Below are positions 18,749 to 27,265 of a DNA stretch of 64,000 nt, one piece after another; the stretch's first letter is position 1, and every line of letters begins with the position of its first letter. Source of the stretch: Trichormus_B sp936914905. GTDB lineage: Bacteria; Cyanobacteriota; Cyanobacteriia; Cyanobacteriales; Nostocaceae. The notes under the pieces were generated by a model, which was not told the DNA's origin, ran no database searches, and saw nothing but the letters and a program-made list of their open reading frames with translations. The stretch lies in NCBI RefSeq assembly GCF_039871975.1, contig NZ_JBDPLL010000001.1; one strand, given 5' to 3'. A program made the translations under genes and the position numbers.

Positions 18749-20098
18749 TTAACGACAAACTTCTACTAAAGTCTTGGTAAAATTGGGATAAGAAATAGCT
18801 GCTGCTTCTGCACGGTGAATAGTAGTAGTTCCACTAGCATTAAGAGCAGCGATCGCTAAACTCATAGCTATCCTATGATCTGTATAACTGTCTACCTCGG
18901 CACCCATCAAAGGAGTACCACCAGTAATCTCCATTCCATCAGGTAATTGCGTTACTTTTGCCCCCATTTGATTGAGTTGTTGTGCCATCACAGTAATGCG
19001 ATCACTCTCTTTGACTCGCAACTCTGCCGCATCTCGAATAATGGTTGTCCCTTGGGCAAAAGCCGCAGCTACCGCCAAAATGGGAATTTCATCAATTAAT
19101 CTGGGTATAATATCCCCTGCAATGGTACAACTTTTTAACTGACTAGAACACACCCGCAAATCTGCGACCGGTTCCCCAGTAACTTCTCGCTGATTTTCCA
19201 GTTCAATATCTGCTCCCATCATTGACAAAGCTTCTAAAACTCCGGTGCGGGTGGGATTCACACCGACATTTTCCACAACCAAGTCAGAACCGGGAACAAT
19301 AGCCCCTGCAACTAACCAAAAGGCGGCTGAACTGATATCTCCGGGAACAATAACTTTTTGACCGTATAGTTTAGCATTACCAGTCACGGTAACACTATTG
19401 GTTTCTGGGTCTATACTCAATTCTGCCCCAAAAGCTCGTAACATCCGTTCACTGTGATCCCTTGATAAAGCGGGTTCCGTGAAGGTAGTTTGACCTTCAG
19501 TGTTTAAACCTGCAAGCAAAATACAGGATTTCACTTGCGCCGAAGCGATAGGAGAATGATAATGAATAGGTTTGAGGGCTTGTCCTTGAATTGCTAAGGG
19601 TGCTAACGAGTTACCTTTGCGTCCCCAAATTTCTGCTGCCATTTGTTGTAAAGGTTTGACAACACGGGACATGGGACGTGATCGCAACGAATCATCACCT
19701 GTAACCGTAAAGAATCGCCCTGGATGGGAAGCTAAAAGGCCTAACATCAATCTGATGGTTGTACCAGAGTTACCTACGTTCAACACATCAAAAGGTTCTT
19801 GAAAATTCCCCAGTCCAATCCCTTTTACCCGCACAAATTCCGTATTTAATTCAGAAATTTCCGCACCAAGCACCCGGAAACAGTTAGCAGTGCTGCGGGG
19901 GTCTTCACCTAAAAGCAGTCCTTGAATCTGAGTTTCACATTCAGCGATCGCACCCAACATCAAAGCCCGATGTGAAATAGATTTATCCCCAGGAACTTTG
20001 ATGCGACCCTGTATAGACAGACCAGCGGGGGGTCGCTGAATAATTAAGTTATGAGAGGCGTTTTCTTGAGTTTCTAAAATTAAAACAGCAGCCGACAT
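18749..20098 (-). CDS. aroA: 3-phosphoshikimate 1-carboxyvinyltransferase (EPSP synthase)
   Basis: Sixth step of the shikimate pathway: transfers enolpyruvyl from PEP to shikimate-3-phosphate. At 449 aa it has normal length. Visible motifs are GDKSISHRALMLGAIAE (PEP/S3P site), LNVGNSGTTIRLMLG, RDHSERMLRAFG and the C-terminal RVKESDRI and DSYTDHRIAMSLAIAAL. The N-terminal extension of about 20 residues before the RPPAGLSIQGRI segment is typical of cyanobacterial copies. It stands alone. Confidence 0.96.
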   Translation of the reverse strand: MSAAVLILETQENASHNLIIQRPPAGLSIQGRIKVPGDKSISHRALMLGAIAECETQIQGLLLGEDPRSTANCFRVLGAEISELNTEFVRVKGIGLGNFQEPFDVLNVGNSGTTIRLMLGLLASHPGRFFTVTGDDSLRSRPMSRVVKPLQQMAAEIWGRKGNSLAPLAIQGQALKPIHYHSPIASAQVKSCILLAGLNTEGQTTFTEPALSRDHSERMLRAFGAELSIDPETNSVTVTGNAKLYGQKVIVPGDISSAAFWLVAGAIVPGSDLVVENVGVNPTRTGVLEALSMMGADIELENQREVTGEPVADLRVCSSQLKSCTIAGDIIPRLIDEIPILAVAAAFAQGTTIIRDAAELRVKESDRITVMAQQLNQMGAKVTQLPDGMEITGGTPLMGAEVDSYTDHRIAMSLAIAALNASGTTTIHRAEAAAISYPNFTKTLVEVCR

Positions 20099-20483
20099 TA
20101 GGATACACTGGGTTTTGAATAGATTTGAAATCTCTCAGTGACTTCTTAAGCGGCCACTGGTGAATTCCTTCCTAGTATCCTATCGCTTTTCGTGCCTCAA
20201 CCATGAATTTTTGCTCTCCTTAAGTTCTGGCTATATTCTGAGAGTCTTGTGAAAAATATTCACAACCTTCATTTATAGACTAATTATCTCTAAAAAAAGC
20301 ATCATTTTTATTGTTTAGCCTTAATTTCCACCTTTTTGCATATTGACTTGTCCAGATTAACAAATTACTAGATTCGGCTAATAATATTAAGCATGTTTTA
20401 CTATTGAGTTGTTTAAACTAACTTTTTAGATCACCTAATGTTCATTTGATTTTATTCAACGGCTTCTCACACTTATTGCTCTC
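20099..20483. other. Gene-free spacer, divergent promoter region
   Basis: AT-rich region between divergent genes (aroA minus, hypothetical plus). It must hold both promoters, but I cannot place them with confidence. Confidence 0.4.
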
Positions 20484-20996
20484 ATGCTCACCCATCACCG
20501 CAAACCTGTTTGTTTATCCATTATTTCCACTGACTTGCCAGTCTGGTCTGTAGTTGAAACTGCCGGAACATTGTATCAAAAAGATACTGAGCGATTTCAT
20601 TTACTATTGACTGCACCACCTCTAATTAGTTGTAAAGTAGGAAGTTTACTCAGTCCAGAAGATCCCCTTCCTCAAACTAAAAAAGATGTTGACACTCCCA
20701 CCAGTCCCAGAATTTTGTGGTTAGAGATTTCACCTTACCGAGTAATTATGACTATGCAAGGTAACACTCAAGTAAGTTACCGACATTTCTGGGAAAAAGG
20801 TGTTTATGGCATTAGTCGTTATTGGTTGCCCAATGAGTCTTTACAACCGCAGAAACCAATTCTTATACGTAACTTTACGACTAGTTTAGACATTGTCGGA
20901 AAAATTATACTAAAAAATTTACGGCTTGAGTATGAATTGTGGTCAGAGAAAATCCAACTAGGACGTTATATCCTCAATTTGGAAATTGATTATTGA
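20484..20996 (+). CDS. Conserved hypothetical protein, 170 aa
   Basis: Open from ATG 20484 to 20996 with a mixed soluble composition and no signal peptide or membrane segment. N-terminal segment VCLSIISTDLPVWSVVETAG, then a Pro/Lys/Asp-rich linker around residues 62-75, and a C-terminal half with ILWLEISPYRVIM and SRYWLPNESLQPQ. Codon use looks like that of its neighbours, so it is probably a real gene. I do not recognise the family. Confidence 0.6.
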   Translation: MLTHHRKPVCLSIISTDLPVWSVVETAGTLYQKDTERFHLLLTAPPLISCKVGSLLSPEDPLPQTKKDVDTPTSPRILWLEISPYRVIMTMQGNTQVSYRHFWEKGVYGISRYWLPNESLQPQKPILIRNFTTSLDIVGKIILKNLRLEYELWSEKIQLGRYILNLEIDY

Positions 20997-21000
20997 ACAT

Positions 21001-21034
21001 CAGTTATCAGTTATCAGTTATCAGTTATCAGTTG
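21001..21034. repeat. Heptamer tandem repeat (CAGTTAT)n
   Basis: CAGTTAT is repeated nearly five times directly after the hypothetical gene, typical of the short tandemly repeated repetitive (STRR) sequences of heterocystous cyanobacteria. Confidence 0.9.
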
Positions 21035-21068
21035 TTATTTTCCCTTACTGCTCCGTACAACCTATTCC

Positions 21069-21647
21069 TTACTGATAATTAGGTTCGTTTCCTGATTTCC
21101 ATTTAATATTGCAACCAATACTCGGTTTTTGTTCATTTGTAATTGCTTGATCAGCCAACACAGCTTCAATCGCTGCTCGCAAATCTGCACCTGTTACGGG
21201 TTTGTTGTTACTGGGGCGGCTATCATCTAATTCTCCGCGATAAACTAGTTTTCTTTCCTGATCAAATAGAAAAAAATCAGGTGTGCAAGCTGCTGTGTAA
21301 GCTTTCGCTATTGCTTGGGTTTCGTCGTAGCACAAAGGAAACTTAAATTCCAACTCAGTGGACATTTCTTTCAATGATTCCGGTGCATCATCTGGATAAT
21401 TTTGAGCATCATTAGCACTAATACCTATAATCCCTAAATCGGTGTTGAAGTAATCCTTTCCTAATTGTGCTAATTCTGTTTGAATATGCTTTACAAATGG
21501 ACAGTGACGACAAATAAACATCACTAGAAGTGCTTTCTTATTTGCAAAACTAGCTAGTGAAATTATTTCTCCACATCCAACTTCTGGTAGATGAAAATCT
21601 GGTGCTTTAGTGCCTAGAGATAACATCGTTGAAGCAGTTAAAACCAT
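21069..21647 (-). CDS. Thioredoxin-family (AhpC/TSA-like) protein
   Basis: A 192-aa thioredoxin-fold protein with the entry segment GTKAPDFHLPEVGCGEI and a redox CxxC motif in FICRHCPFVKH near residue 45. Later elements are LGIIGISANDAQNYPDD and the cis-proline region AACTPDFFLFDQERKLVYRG. The fold and motif fit a ResA/TlpA or peroxiredoxin-like thiol-disulfide reductase; the substrate is unknown. No signal peptide is obvious, so it is probably cytoplasmic. Confidence 0.85.
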   Translation of the reverse strand: MVLTASTMLSLGTKAPDFHLPEVGCGEIISLASFANKKALLVMFICRHCPFVKHIQTELAQLGKDYFNTDLGIIGISANDAQNYPDDAPESLKEMSTELEFKFPLCYDETQAIAKAYTAACTPDFFLFDQERKLVYRGELDDSRPSNNKPVTGADLRAAIEAVLADQAITNEQKPSIGCNIKWKSGNEPNYQ

Positions 21648-21776
21648 AGGTTTCCCCCTGTACTTAATACTTATAACATAGCATTAAATTTCCTCAGAAG
21701 TTCCCAAAATTAAAGACGGAAAAATTCCGGTCTCTCTGATTTATTATATTTTATATAACGCAATTTTGAATTATTT

Positions 21777-21992
21777 TTACAGTTTTGCTAAAAGACCTAA
21801 AGCACCGTGTCCTGTCAATACTTCTAATGCTATCAAAGATACAAATCCAATCATTGCTAGCCGACCGTTAAGTAGTTCTGCATAGGTTGTGAATCCTGTG
21901 CGATCGCCTTGTTCGTCTACATATATCTTTGGCTCAACTGCAAAGTTATTCATTTTACCTTGGTCGTTTATCATAGAACTGCTTACACGCAT
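21777..21992 (-). CDS. hli: High-light-inducible (HLIP/CAB-ELIP) protein
   Basis: A 71-aa single-helix protein of the chlorophyll-binding HLIP family. The signature ELLNGRLAMIGFVSLIALE contains the chlorophyll-ligating Glu, Asn and Arg and the membrane helix. HLIPs bind chlorophyll and carotenoid and protect photosystem assembly and chlorophyll recycling under stress. ATG at 21992 is used; a start at the internal MNNFAVEPK (about residue 14) is possible and would give a more typical N terminus. Confidence 0.9.
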   Translation of the reverse strand: MRVSSSMINDQGKMNNFAVEPKIYVDEQGDRTGFTTYAELLNGRLAMIGFVSLIALEVLTGHGALGLLAKL

Positions 21993-22154
21993 GATTTGAT
22001 TTCCATAATTCTGCGTATATAAAGAAATATAACAATTAAATTAATACTTTACAAATATTCTTAGCTACAACCAAGTTTCATCAGTTCGCAGTATAACTGC
22101 TTACATTAAAGATGGTATTGAGATCCAAGTCTGACTCAAATGGCATATTACTAA

Positions 22155-22211
22155 GGTGCGTCAGACCTAGAAATTATTTAGTATCAAGAGATTTTCGACA
22201 TCTGACGTACC
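22155..22211. repeat. Small palindromic dispersed element
   Basis: GGTGCGTCAGA at 22155 and TCTGACGTACC at 22201 are inverted copies with one mismatch, separated by 35 nt, upstream of the thymidylate-synthase-like gene. The words resemble a family of small palindromic repeats common in Nostoc. Confidence 0.55.
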
Positions 22212-22352
22212 CTACAAGCAACTTGAATGTGACACTTGCATAAATCTTTAGATAGAATCTAAGCTGCTAAATAAAAGTTAAGATTCGTAAAGATAAAAAC
22301 ACTGATCTATCAGAGTAATGTTATTGTAATAAAATTTTACTTTTAGCTAAAG

Positions 22353-23846
22353 ATGACACACACAGGTCAAACAACTCAATTTCGTTACACAGCGCAACAT
22401 AAGCCTAACCAGTTGATTTATGGAAATGGGCAAACAGCAGTAATTACAGGGTGGACAGTCAAGCAAGCGATCGCTAAACACCTGCAACCCTCAGATTACG
22501 CCGTTATAGGTCAGTTGTACTCTCCCACCAGAGGGATAAATTTACTCATCCGTAATTTATTATTAAATCCCCATGTTCGTTATTTAGTAATTCTTAACGC
22601 CACCAAAGAAGATAAAAACGCAGGTGCTTCTCAATGCTTACTCGACTTTTTTCACAATGGTGTTGAAGAAAGTTTAAGTGACACCGGACGTCAATCCTGG
22701 AAAATTCTTTCTACCATTCCTGGTTATATTGAAATTGATATTGATATTAATTCCTTAGAAAACCTCAGACACTCAATAGAAGTTCAAGAAGCTAAATCAA
22801 TTACAGAAGCAGTTAATCTAGTTAGAAAGTACACTCAAAGAGAAATAATTGAGCCTTGGGGATTTCCATTAGAATTTCCCATGTCTACCGTTGAACCCAC
22901 AGTTTTACCTGGTTCACGTTATGGACATCGCATAGAAGGTAAAACCATAGCTGAAACTTGGGTAAAAATCATTCATCGCATTAAAACCACAGGCACAATA
23001 AGACCAACCGGCTATGATGGCAAATGGCAAGAATTAATAGATTTGATGGCAGTTATCACCGATGAACCTGCTGATTTTTATTTTCCTAAACCAAATTATT
23101 TACCAATTGATAGAAGCTTTTTAGGAGAATATATTTCTCAAATTTTAGATGATTCACCTAATCGTGAAGGAGTGAAATATACCTATGGTCAACGTTTGCG
23201 TTCTTGGTTTGGACGAGATCAAATTGAGCAGGTGGTTAATAAATTAATTGGAGAAATTGATACGGCTAGTGCAGTCATGACATTATGGGATGTAAAAGAT
23301 CATGATAAAGGTGGTAGTCCTTGTTTGAATCATATTTGGTTGAGAGTTGTTGATAATGAATTATCACTAACTGCGACTCTCAGAAGTAATGATATGTTTG
23401 CCGCTTGGCCTGCAAATGCAATGGGATTAAGAGCTTTGCAAAAACATATTAGAGATAAAATTGCTAAACGTTCTGAATATGATTTGAAAATGGGACCACT
23501 AATAACTCTGAGTCAGTCGGCTCATATATATGATGATACTTGGAGGAATGCGGAACAACTGATTCAACAACAATATGTGGCTATTTGCAGGAATATAGAT
23601 TACTATGATCCCGCAGGAAACTTCTTAATTGAAATTGCAGATGGTCAAATTGTTGTCACACATACAACCCCCGGTAGTGGGGAGATTGTGAGTTGCTACT
23701 ATGGTAAAAATGCTCTGAAATTAATCGGAGAAATTTGTGCTGCTTCCCCTGCAATACGTCCAGATCATGCTGCATATTTAGGTATGGAATTGCAAAAAGC
23801 CGCAGACTGTATTAAACTTGACAAGTCATATATTCAAGATAGGTAA
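22353..23846 (+). CDS. Thymidylate synthase-like protein with N-terminal DUF4346-type domain
   Basis: A 497-aa protein. The C-terminal half carries thymidylate-synthase (ThyA-fold) features: SPCLNHIWLRVVDNELSLTA aligns with the catalytic Pro-Cys region (Cys near residue 324), and LRSNDMFAAWPANAMGLRAL matches the RSxDxxxxxPxN dUMP-binding motif. The N-terminal ~170 residues (KPNQLIYGNGQTAVITGWTV, then IGQLYSPTRGINLLIRNLL) resemble the DUF4346 domain seen in related archaeal and cyanobacterial synthases. Expected reaction: methylation of dUMP to dTMP. It heads a run of genes all linked to deoxypyrimidine nucleotides (to 25959). Confidence 0.8.
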   Translation: MTHTGQTTQFRYTAQHKPNQLIYGNGQTAVITGWTVKQAIAKHLQPSDYAVIGQLYSPTRGINLLIRNLLLNPHVRYLVILNATKEDKNAGASQCLLDFFHNGVEESLSDTGRQSWKILSTIPGYIEIDIDINSLENLRHSIEVQEAKSITEAVNLVRKYTQREIIEPWGFPLEFPMSTVEPTVLPGSRYGHRIEGKTIAETWVKIIHRIKTTGTIRPTGYDGKWQELIDLMAVITDEPADFYFPKPNYLPIDRSFLGEYISQILDDSPNREGVKYTYGQRLRSWFGRDQIEQVVNKLIGEIDTASAVMTLWDVKDHDKGGSPCLNHIWLRVVDNELSLTATLRSNDMFAAWPANAMGLRALQKHIRDKIAKRSEYDLKMGPLITLSQSAHIYDDTWRNAEQLIQQQYVAICRNIDYYDPAGNFLIEIADGQIVVTHTTPGSGEIVSCYYGKNALKLIGEICAASPAIRPDHAAYLGMELQKAADCIKLDKSYIQDR

Positions 23847-23918
23847 CCGCTAATAAGCAACCTTGTTAGGGATGGTTTTACAAAATTCTAATGATATCTA
23901 AAGCTCAGGGAGTATTTC

Positions 23919-24776
23919 ATGTCAGTTTTGAGTGATCAGGATATTATTAGGGAGCTTGGTAAAGGAATAGTTTTTTATCCTCTTAAACCAGGTAGCATTA
24001 AAGCCTGTGATTTATGTCTAACTGCTAGTGAGTATGCTTATGCAATTGGACTAAAGAAATGCTTACCAATAGATAAATAAGCAAGGCAAGATAACCCTAA
24101 CGAAGAACAGAAGTTTTTCTACATACCGCCAAAAGATACTACTCTAGTATGGACTGATAAATCTCTCTGGCTTAGTAATCTATTTCGAGGTCCACTTTAT
24201 TCTATGCTTGATAGAGTTTCAGTTGGTTTAGGACATATTGGTACAAGAGTAAATCCTAAATGGTCAGGTGTTCTTTGTATAGCCATTCATAATTTTTCAG
24301 AGGAAGCCATTAGAGTTAATGTAATAGATGTTCAAAACCCAATTGCCTATTTGGCTATTGAAAAATTAATTTATAAAACCTTAACTGAAGCCAATTCAGA
24401 TAATCCCGCAATACTATATGTACTTCGTGATGTACTTCGTGGACAGCGTCATCGTAATGAAATTGATGATTATTTTAATCACAGACAAAATAGTTGGATA
24501 AGAGATAATACTGGACTCCTAAAGAAACTGATACTGGAATCAGAAGAGTATAAAAAACTTCAAGTAGGTATTCAAGATACATTGCTTAGTTTTTTAGGTT
24601 CAGATGAGCAGGTAAGATGGACAGCACTAAGTGCAATTGCAGCCTTATTAGCGGTAATTATTTCGGCTATTGCCCTATTTAAACCTTCATCTTCATATAC
24701 CTCCAGCTTAAATATGTTTCTTACACAGATAAAAACACAAATTAATCCGATAGTTAATTCAGGCACACGCAGATAA
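23919..24776 (+). pseudogene. dCTP-deaminase/dUTPase-fold protein with C-terminal membrane helix, one nonsense codon
   Basis: One frame runs from ATG 23919 to 24776 (285 codons) with a single in-frame TAA at 24078. It begins MSVLSDQDIIRELGKGIVF, like dCTP deaminases (LSDRDI). The core GLGHIGTRVNPKWSGVLCIA and NPIAYLAIEKL match the Dcd/dUTPase beta-barrel. Where Dcd has the catalytic Glu (LExxN) this protein reads CIAIHN, so activity is doubtful. The C-terminal part adds a charged helical region (LLKKLILESEEYKK) and one membrane helix (LSAIAALLAVIISAIALF). A 12-bp in-frame tandem duplication (24419-24442) doubles VLRD/VLRG. It may be a nucleotide sensor or decoy rather than an enzyme (inference). 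Confidence 0.7.
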
Positions 24777-24892
24777 AAATAATAACCTCTATTTTTTGCA
24801 GAAAGATGCAGAAAGATATTGATAATTTGAATCAGTGATTTTTGTGAGAAAACTGAGTTGTCTGTTATTGTGCTAAAAGGTAAGTAGTAAAA

Positions 24893-25317
24893 ATGTAGAA
24901 AGTGTATGTGTCCGGTGCGCTGAGTGATGTAAAGATCCAGCAGAAACTAAAGCATGTTATGAAAAAATAGGCTTAGTTTGTGAAGAAATTTATCTTCAAG
25001 CTTATGTACCATATTTACAAACTGATCCAGTAAATATTCCTGATATTACTCCTCGTGAAGTTTTCGATCAAGATAAGCATCAGATCAGGATATCAGACTT
25101 GATTATTGCTTATCTTGGTTTTATTTCTTTCGCTGTAGGAATGGAATTAGCTTATGGAGAAAATAACAAAATTCCTATCATTCTTATGTACAAAAAAGGT
25201 AAAAGGATATGAAGATTTCCTCATGGTATTCCCACTGTGATTGCTGAGATTCAACGTAATTACTGTGAAGATTCTTTACATCAATTAAAACCCGTTTTAT
25301 TAAAGTGGAAAGAATAG
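24893..25317 (+). pseudogene. Nucleoside 2-deoxyribosyltransferase-like protein, degraded
   Basis: Readable pieces: ATG followed at once by TAG, then KVYVSGALSDVK, a frameshift, ETKACYEKIGLVCEEIYLQA, YVPYLQTDPVNIPDITPREV, DLIIAYLGFISFAVGMELAY and ENNKIPIILMYKKGKRI, a TGA at about 25210, then FPHGIPTVIAEIQRN. The SDLIIA...GMELAYG pattern fits the deoxyribosyltransferase/TIR-like fold (catalytic Glu in GxExAYA). Three lesions make it dead. It sits between the DCD-fold gene and dCMP deaminase. Confidence 0.65.
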
Positions 25318-25374
25318 CGTCTAAGATTTTTGTTGTCACTAAAGCAGTAGAATAAAGTTTAAAATTAACAAACT

Positions 25375-25959
25375 ATGCAGGATATTGACCCATCTAAGCA
25401 ATACCATCAAAGACCAACTTGGGATGAATACTTTCTCATGTTAGCTAAACTAGCAGCGACTCGCTCAACTTGTATAGCTTTTCCAGTCGGTGCTGTAATT
25501 GTTAAAAATAAGCAAGTTGTAGCCACAGGTTATAATGGTGCACCATCTGGTTCAGCCCATTGTACATCTCAAGGGTATTGCTATCCAGGGCTAACTAGTT
25601 GTGATGCCAGTAAGACCTTACCATCAAGAGCTGTACACGCGGAAGCAAATGCGATCGCACAAGCCGCAAAGTATGGTATATCTACAGATGGTGCTAGTAT
25701 ATATGTAACCTTGGAACCTTGTTTATCTTGTTTAAAGTTAGTTATCTCCGCTGGAATTAAAGAAGTATTTTATGAAACTCCTTTTAATAGTGGAGAAAAA
25801 GCCTTAGTTAGAGATTCATTCGTCAACGAAGGTTTAGTTACTATCAATCACGTTAAGCTTTCTGAAGTTATAGCCCAAAAAGCAGCTTCGTTTTTGCTAA
25901 CCTCCACATCTATAAGTAATATGAGTATATTACAAAGTTCCCAGGAAAAGCTTTTGTAA
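25375..25959 (+). CDS. Deoxycytidylate (dCMP) deaminase
   Basis: A 194-aa zinc-dependent cytidine-deaminase-fold enzyme expected to convert dCMP to dUMP, the substrate of thymidylate synthase. The start RPTWDEYFLMLAKLAATRST and FPVGAVIVKNKQVVATGYNG are typical of dCMP deaminases. Catalytic HAEANAIAQ (Zn His and Glu) and the PCLSC zinc cysteines are intact. The Cys-rich insert HCTSQGYCYPGLTSC is also a family feature. It is the last gene of the deoxypyrimidine cluster and may act with the synthase at 22353. Confidence 0.92.
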   Translation: MQDIDPSKQYHQRPTWDEYFLMLAKLAATRSTCIAFPVGAVIVKNKQVVATGYNGAPSGSAHCTSQGYCYPGLTSCDASKTLPSRAVHAEANAIAQAAKYGISTDGASIYVTLEPCLSCLKLVISAGIKEVFYETPFNSGEKALVRDSFVNEGLVTINHVKLSEVIAQKAASFLLTSTSISNMSILQSSQEKLL

Positions 25960-26021
25960 TTTAGCCTACATTAGCCCATATCATTACTTAAATGGCTTTG
26001 AGGGTACATCTTGAGTTAAAA

Positions 26022-26094
26022 CGAGCGCGGCAGGGTTCGAACCTGCGACCGATTGCTTAGAAGGCAATTGCTCTATCCACTGAGCTACGCGCCC
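26022..26094 (-). tRNA. tRNA-Arg (anticodon TCT)
   Basis: The minus strand folds as a normal cloverleaf: acceptor GGGCGCG/CGCGCTC (one G.U), D arm GCTC/GAGC, anticodon stem ATTGC/GCAAT around CTTCTAA (anticodon TCT, reads AGA), T arm GCAGG-TTCGAAC-CCTGC. The 3' CCA is not encoded. Confidence 0.95.
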
Positions 26095-26473
26095 AAGACC
26101 AAATATCTGGCTTCTCAGAAAGCCATCATACACTATGATATCTCTTTTTTCTAGTAACAAGCAAGATAAAATTAAAAATTTCACAATATCAACACTAATT
26201 CCCTAGTCGTTAGTCAGTGCATGTACACTAAGAACTAACCAAATGACAGATTTTAGATATATTGTGATGTCAAGGGGTAATTTGCTGATATCAACATAAT
26301 AATGCCATTTTCTGCATAAGTTCGTAAAGCATTTGGCAATTGCCTAATTTTACCCCACCATATTATAAATAATAATACTTTAATATAAATAATTATACTT
26401 TTGGCAATCTTGCCCAAGTCCATGACATATCCCTTGTCAAAACAGCCCCTGTGAGGAGTTATTTGCTAGTGCC
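26095..26473. other. Gene-free spacer
   Basis: AT-rich. It ends with GAGGAGTT, a good Shine-Dalgarno sequence for the next gene. Nothing else recognised. Confidence 0.45.
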
Positions 26474-27133
26474 ATGTTTATTCTTAAACGCCAGGATGTT
26501 GAAATATCAACAATTCAGCACCCAACGCGGGATCAGCAGGTGCCGATCCTCCATTATCAGGGGCAAACTTTTCGCCTGATAAGTGTTTTCAAAGGCAGTC
26601 AAGAGGTTGAAGCCAAAGCTTTGTGGAGATCCCTCACAGACAATCGTGGTAAAGCCTGTGTCTTACTAGAAGAACCAGAACGTTATAGCGTCTGGGGTAA
26701 GATCCGCTTGGAACAGCTAGAAGCTGATACAGGTAGCCATAGCAACACGGACATTTTGACGTTGGCTAGTATTCTACTGCTGCAAGCCGTTTATCTAGAC
26801 ATTGAAGATTTATTAGGTAATCGGCAAGCTAGTTTATTTGAAAAAGAGATAACGGGGATATTACAACAAAAGCAATTTCCTCAAGCGTCTTCTTTAGAGT
26901 CAGCCAAATCTATGATAACTGTGGAGCCTTCACAAATGCCCAAATTACCTACTTGGCAAGAAACTCATGTGATTATTCTCCTGGAAGAGCTATATCGACT
27001 AGGAAAAACATATTTTGGTGATACCAACTTTGCCCATCAATTAGAGGAGCGATTACAAGATATGCCAGAAGAAGAGCGATTAGTATTTATCGGTTGGTTA
27101 AATCAATCTCTACTAGGTAAACTTTGGCAGTAG
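26474..27133 (+). CDS. Conserved hypothetical protein, 219 aa
   Basis: Soluble protein without a signal peptide. N-terminal beta-rich part MFILKRQDVEISTIQHPTRD and PILHYQGQTFRLISVFKG; central RGKACVLLEEPERYSVWGKI; helical C terminus with ERLQDMPEEERLVFIGWLNQ. ATG 26474 follows GAGGAGTT at a suitable distance. It is followed by two further cyanobacterial-type genes on the same strand. No known domain recognised; the organisation suggests a cyanobacteria-specific family. Confidence 0.7.
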   Translation: MFILKRQDVEISTIQHPTRDQQVPILHYQGQTFRLISVFKGSQEVEAKALWRSLTDNRGKACVLLEEPERYSVWGKIRLEQLEADTGSHSNTDILTLASILLLQAVYLDIEDLLGNRQASLFEKEITGILQQKQFPQASSLESAKSMITVEPSQMPKLPTWQETHVIILLEELYRLGKTYFGDTNFAHQLEERLQDMPEEERLVFIGWLNQSLLGKLWQ

Positions 27134-27265
27134 CATGGATATTATTTGCTCACGAACCATCCATTGGTGCTGGTTTTGGTGAAAAATCCTATGCTCTATC
27201 TAGTCAACTGTTGTCTGTAACACAATTAATTCCGCCAAAAATATTACTAAAGTGCATTTACCTAG

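Noticed and set aside
24572..24766. Minus-strand ORF opposite the DCD-fold gene
   Set aside because: Shadow of the plus-strand frame.
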